A stretch of 64,000 bases of DNA from Liolophura sinensis (lineage: Eukaryota; Mollusca; Polyplacophora; Chitonida; Chitonidae): positions 14,255,608-14,319,607 of the forward strand of contig NC_088299.1 of the NCBI RefSeq assembly GCF_032854445.1. Reading direction: 5' to 3'. The position numbers and the translations under genes are program-made. Numbering within the stretch: position 1 is the stretch's first letter; each line of letters begins with the position of its first letter. Below are positions 63,845 to 64,000 of this stretch, one piece after another. The notes under the pieces are model-generated. The model did no database searches, was not told where the DNA came from, and worked only from the letters and a program-made list of their open reading frames with translations.

Positions 63845-64000
63845 AGTGAGTGAGTGAGTGCCTGGGGTTTAACGTCGTACTCAACAATTTTTCAGTCATA
63901 TGACGACGAAGGAATCATTAGGGTGCATGTACGTGTAATGTGCCTCCTTGTTGCAGGACGGATTTCCACCGCTCTTTTATTTAGTGCTGCTTCACTGAGA
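63845..64000 (-). mobile_element. SINE-B copy (antisense, cut by the window end)
   Basis: Starts with GTGAGTGAGTGAGTGCCTGG (tail), GGTTTAACGTCGTACTCAAC, TTTTTCAGTCATATGACGAC, TGCCTCCTTGTTGCAGGACG and AGTGCTGCTTCACTGAGA. This is the reverse complement of the 3' half of 34309-34678. The tRNA-like head would lie beyond the window. Confidence 0.9.

Overview
The window is nuclear DNA of an invertebrate animal, most likely a mollusc or another lophotrochozoan. Genes are split by many GT-AG introns, there is no operon structure, the DNA is AT-rich, and it carries many tRNA-headed SINEs, MITEs and minisatellites. The commonest SINE ends in a GAGTACGGCGTAAAAC-type tail followed by AAAT repeats; from memory this resembles SINEs widespread in molluscs (unverified).

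Three spliced protein-coding genes can be built completely. (1) CYC1, cytochrome c1 of respiratory complex III: minus strand, 24286 down to 12331, 8 exons, 301 residues. (2) GPAA1, a subunit of the ER GPI transamidase: plus strand, 26217 to 39826, 12 coding exons, 660 residues. (3) An unrecognised gene ending in an SH3-like domain: minus strand, 58705 down to 50365, 9 exons, 391 residues, including one inferred GC-AG intron. A weak fourth candidate is a signal-peptide-like first exon at 62323-62389 (plus).

Layout: 1-12 kb has no supported gene, only SINEs, two MITEs and short arrays. 12.3-24.3 kb is CYC1; its first intron holds a 1.6 kb array of 51-bp units. 24.3-26.2 kb is the head-to-head CYC1/GPAA1 interval, with two SINEs and a large inverted repeat. 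26.2-39.8 kb is GPAA1, whose introns carry about eight minisatellites, two of which start inside an exon and repeat its splice donor. 39.8-50.3 kb has no supported gene and holds SINEs, foldback repeats and an AT-rich degenerate array. 50.3-58.7 kb is the SH3-like gene, with arrays in its introns and across its stop codon. 58.8-64 kb is probably its promoter and further intergenic DNA.

CYC1 and GPAA1 work in different compartments (mitochondrial inner membrane and ER membrane). To my knowledge they are also neighbours in the human genome (8q24.3), so the pair may be old microsynteny. The strongest unusual theme is minisatellites grown from exon edges: a 57-bp unit at the end of GPAA1 exon 3, a 96-bp unit at the end of GPAA1 exon 8, and a 17-bp unit at the stop codon of the SH3-like gene. 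A 33-bp array also begins 13 bp past a splice donor of the SH3-like gene.
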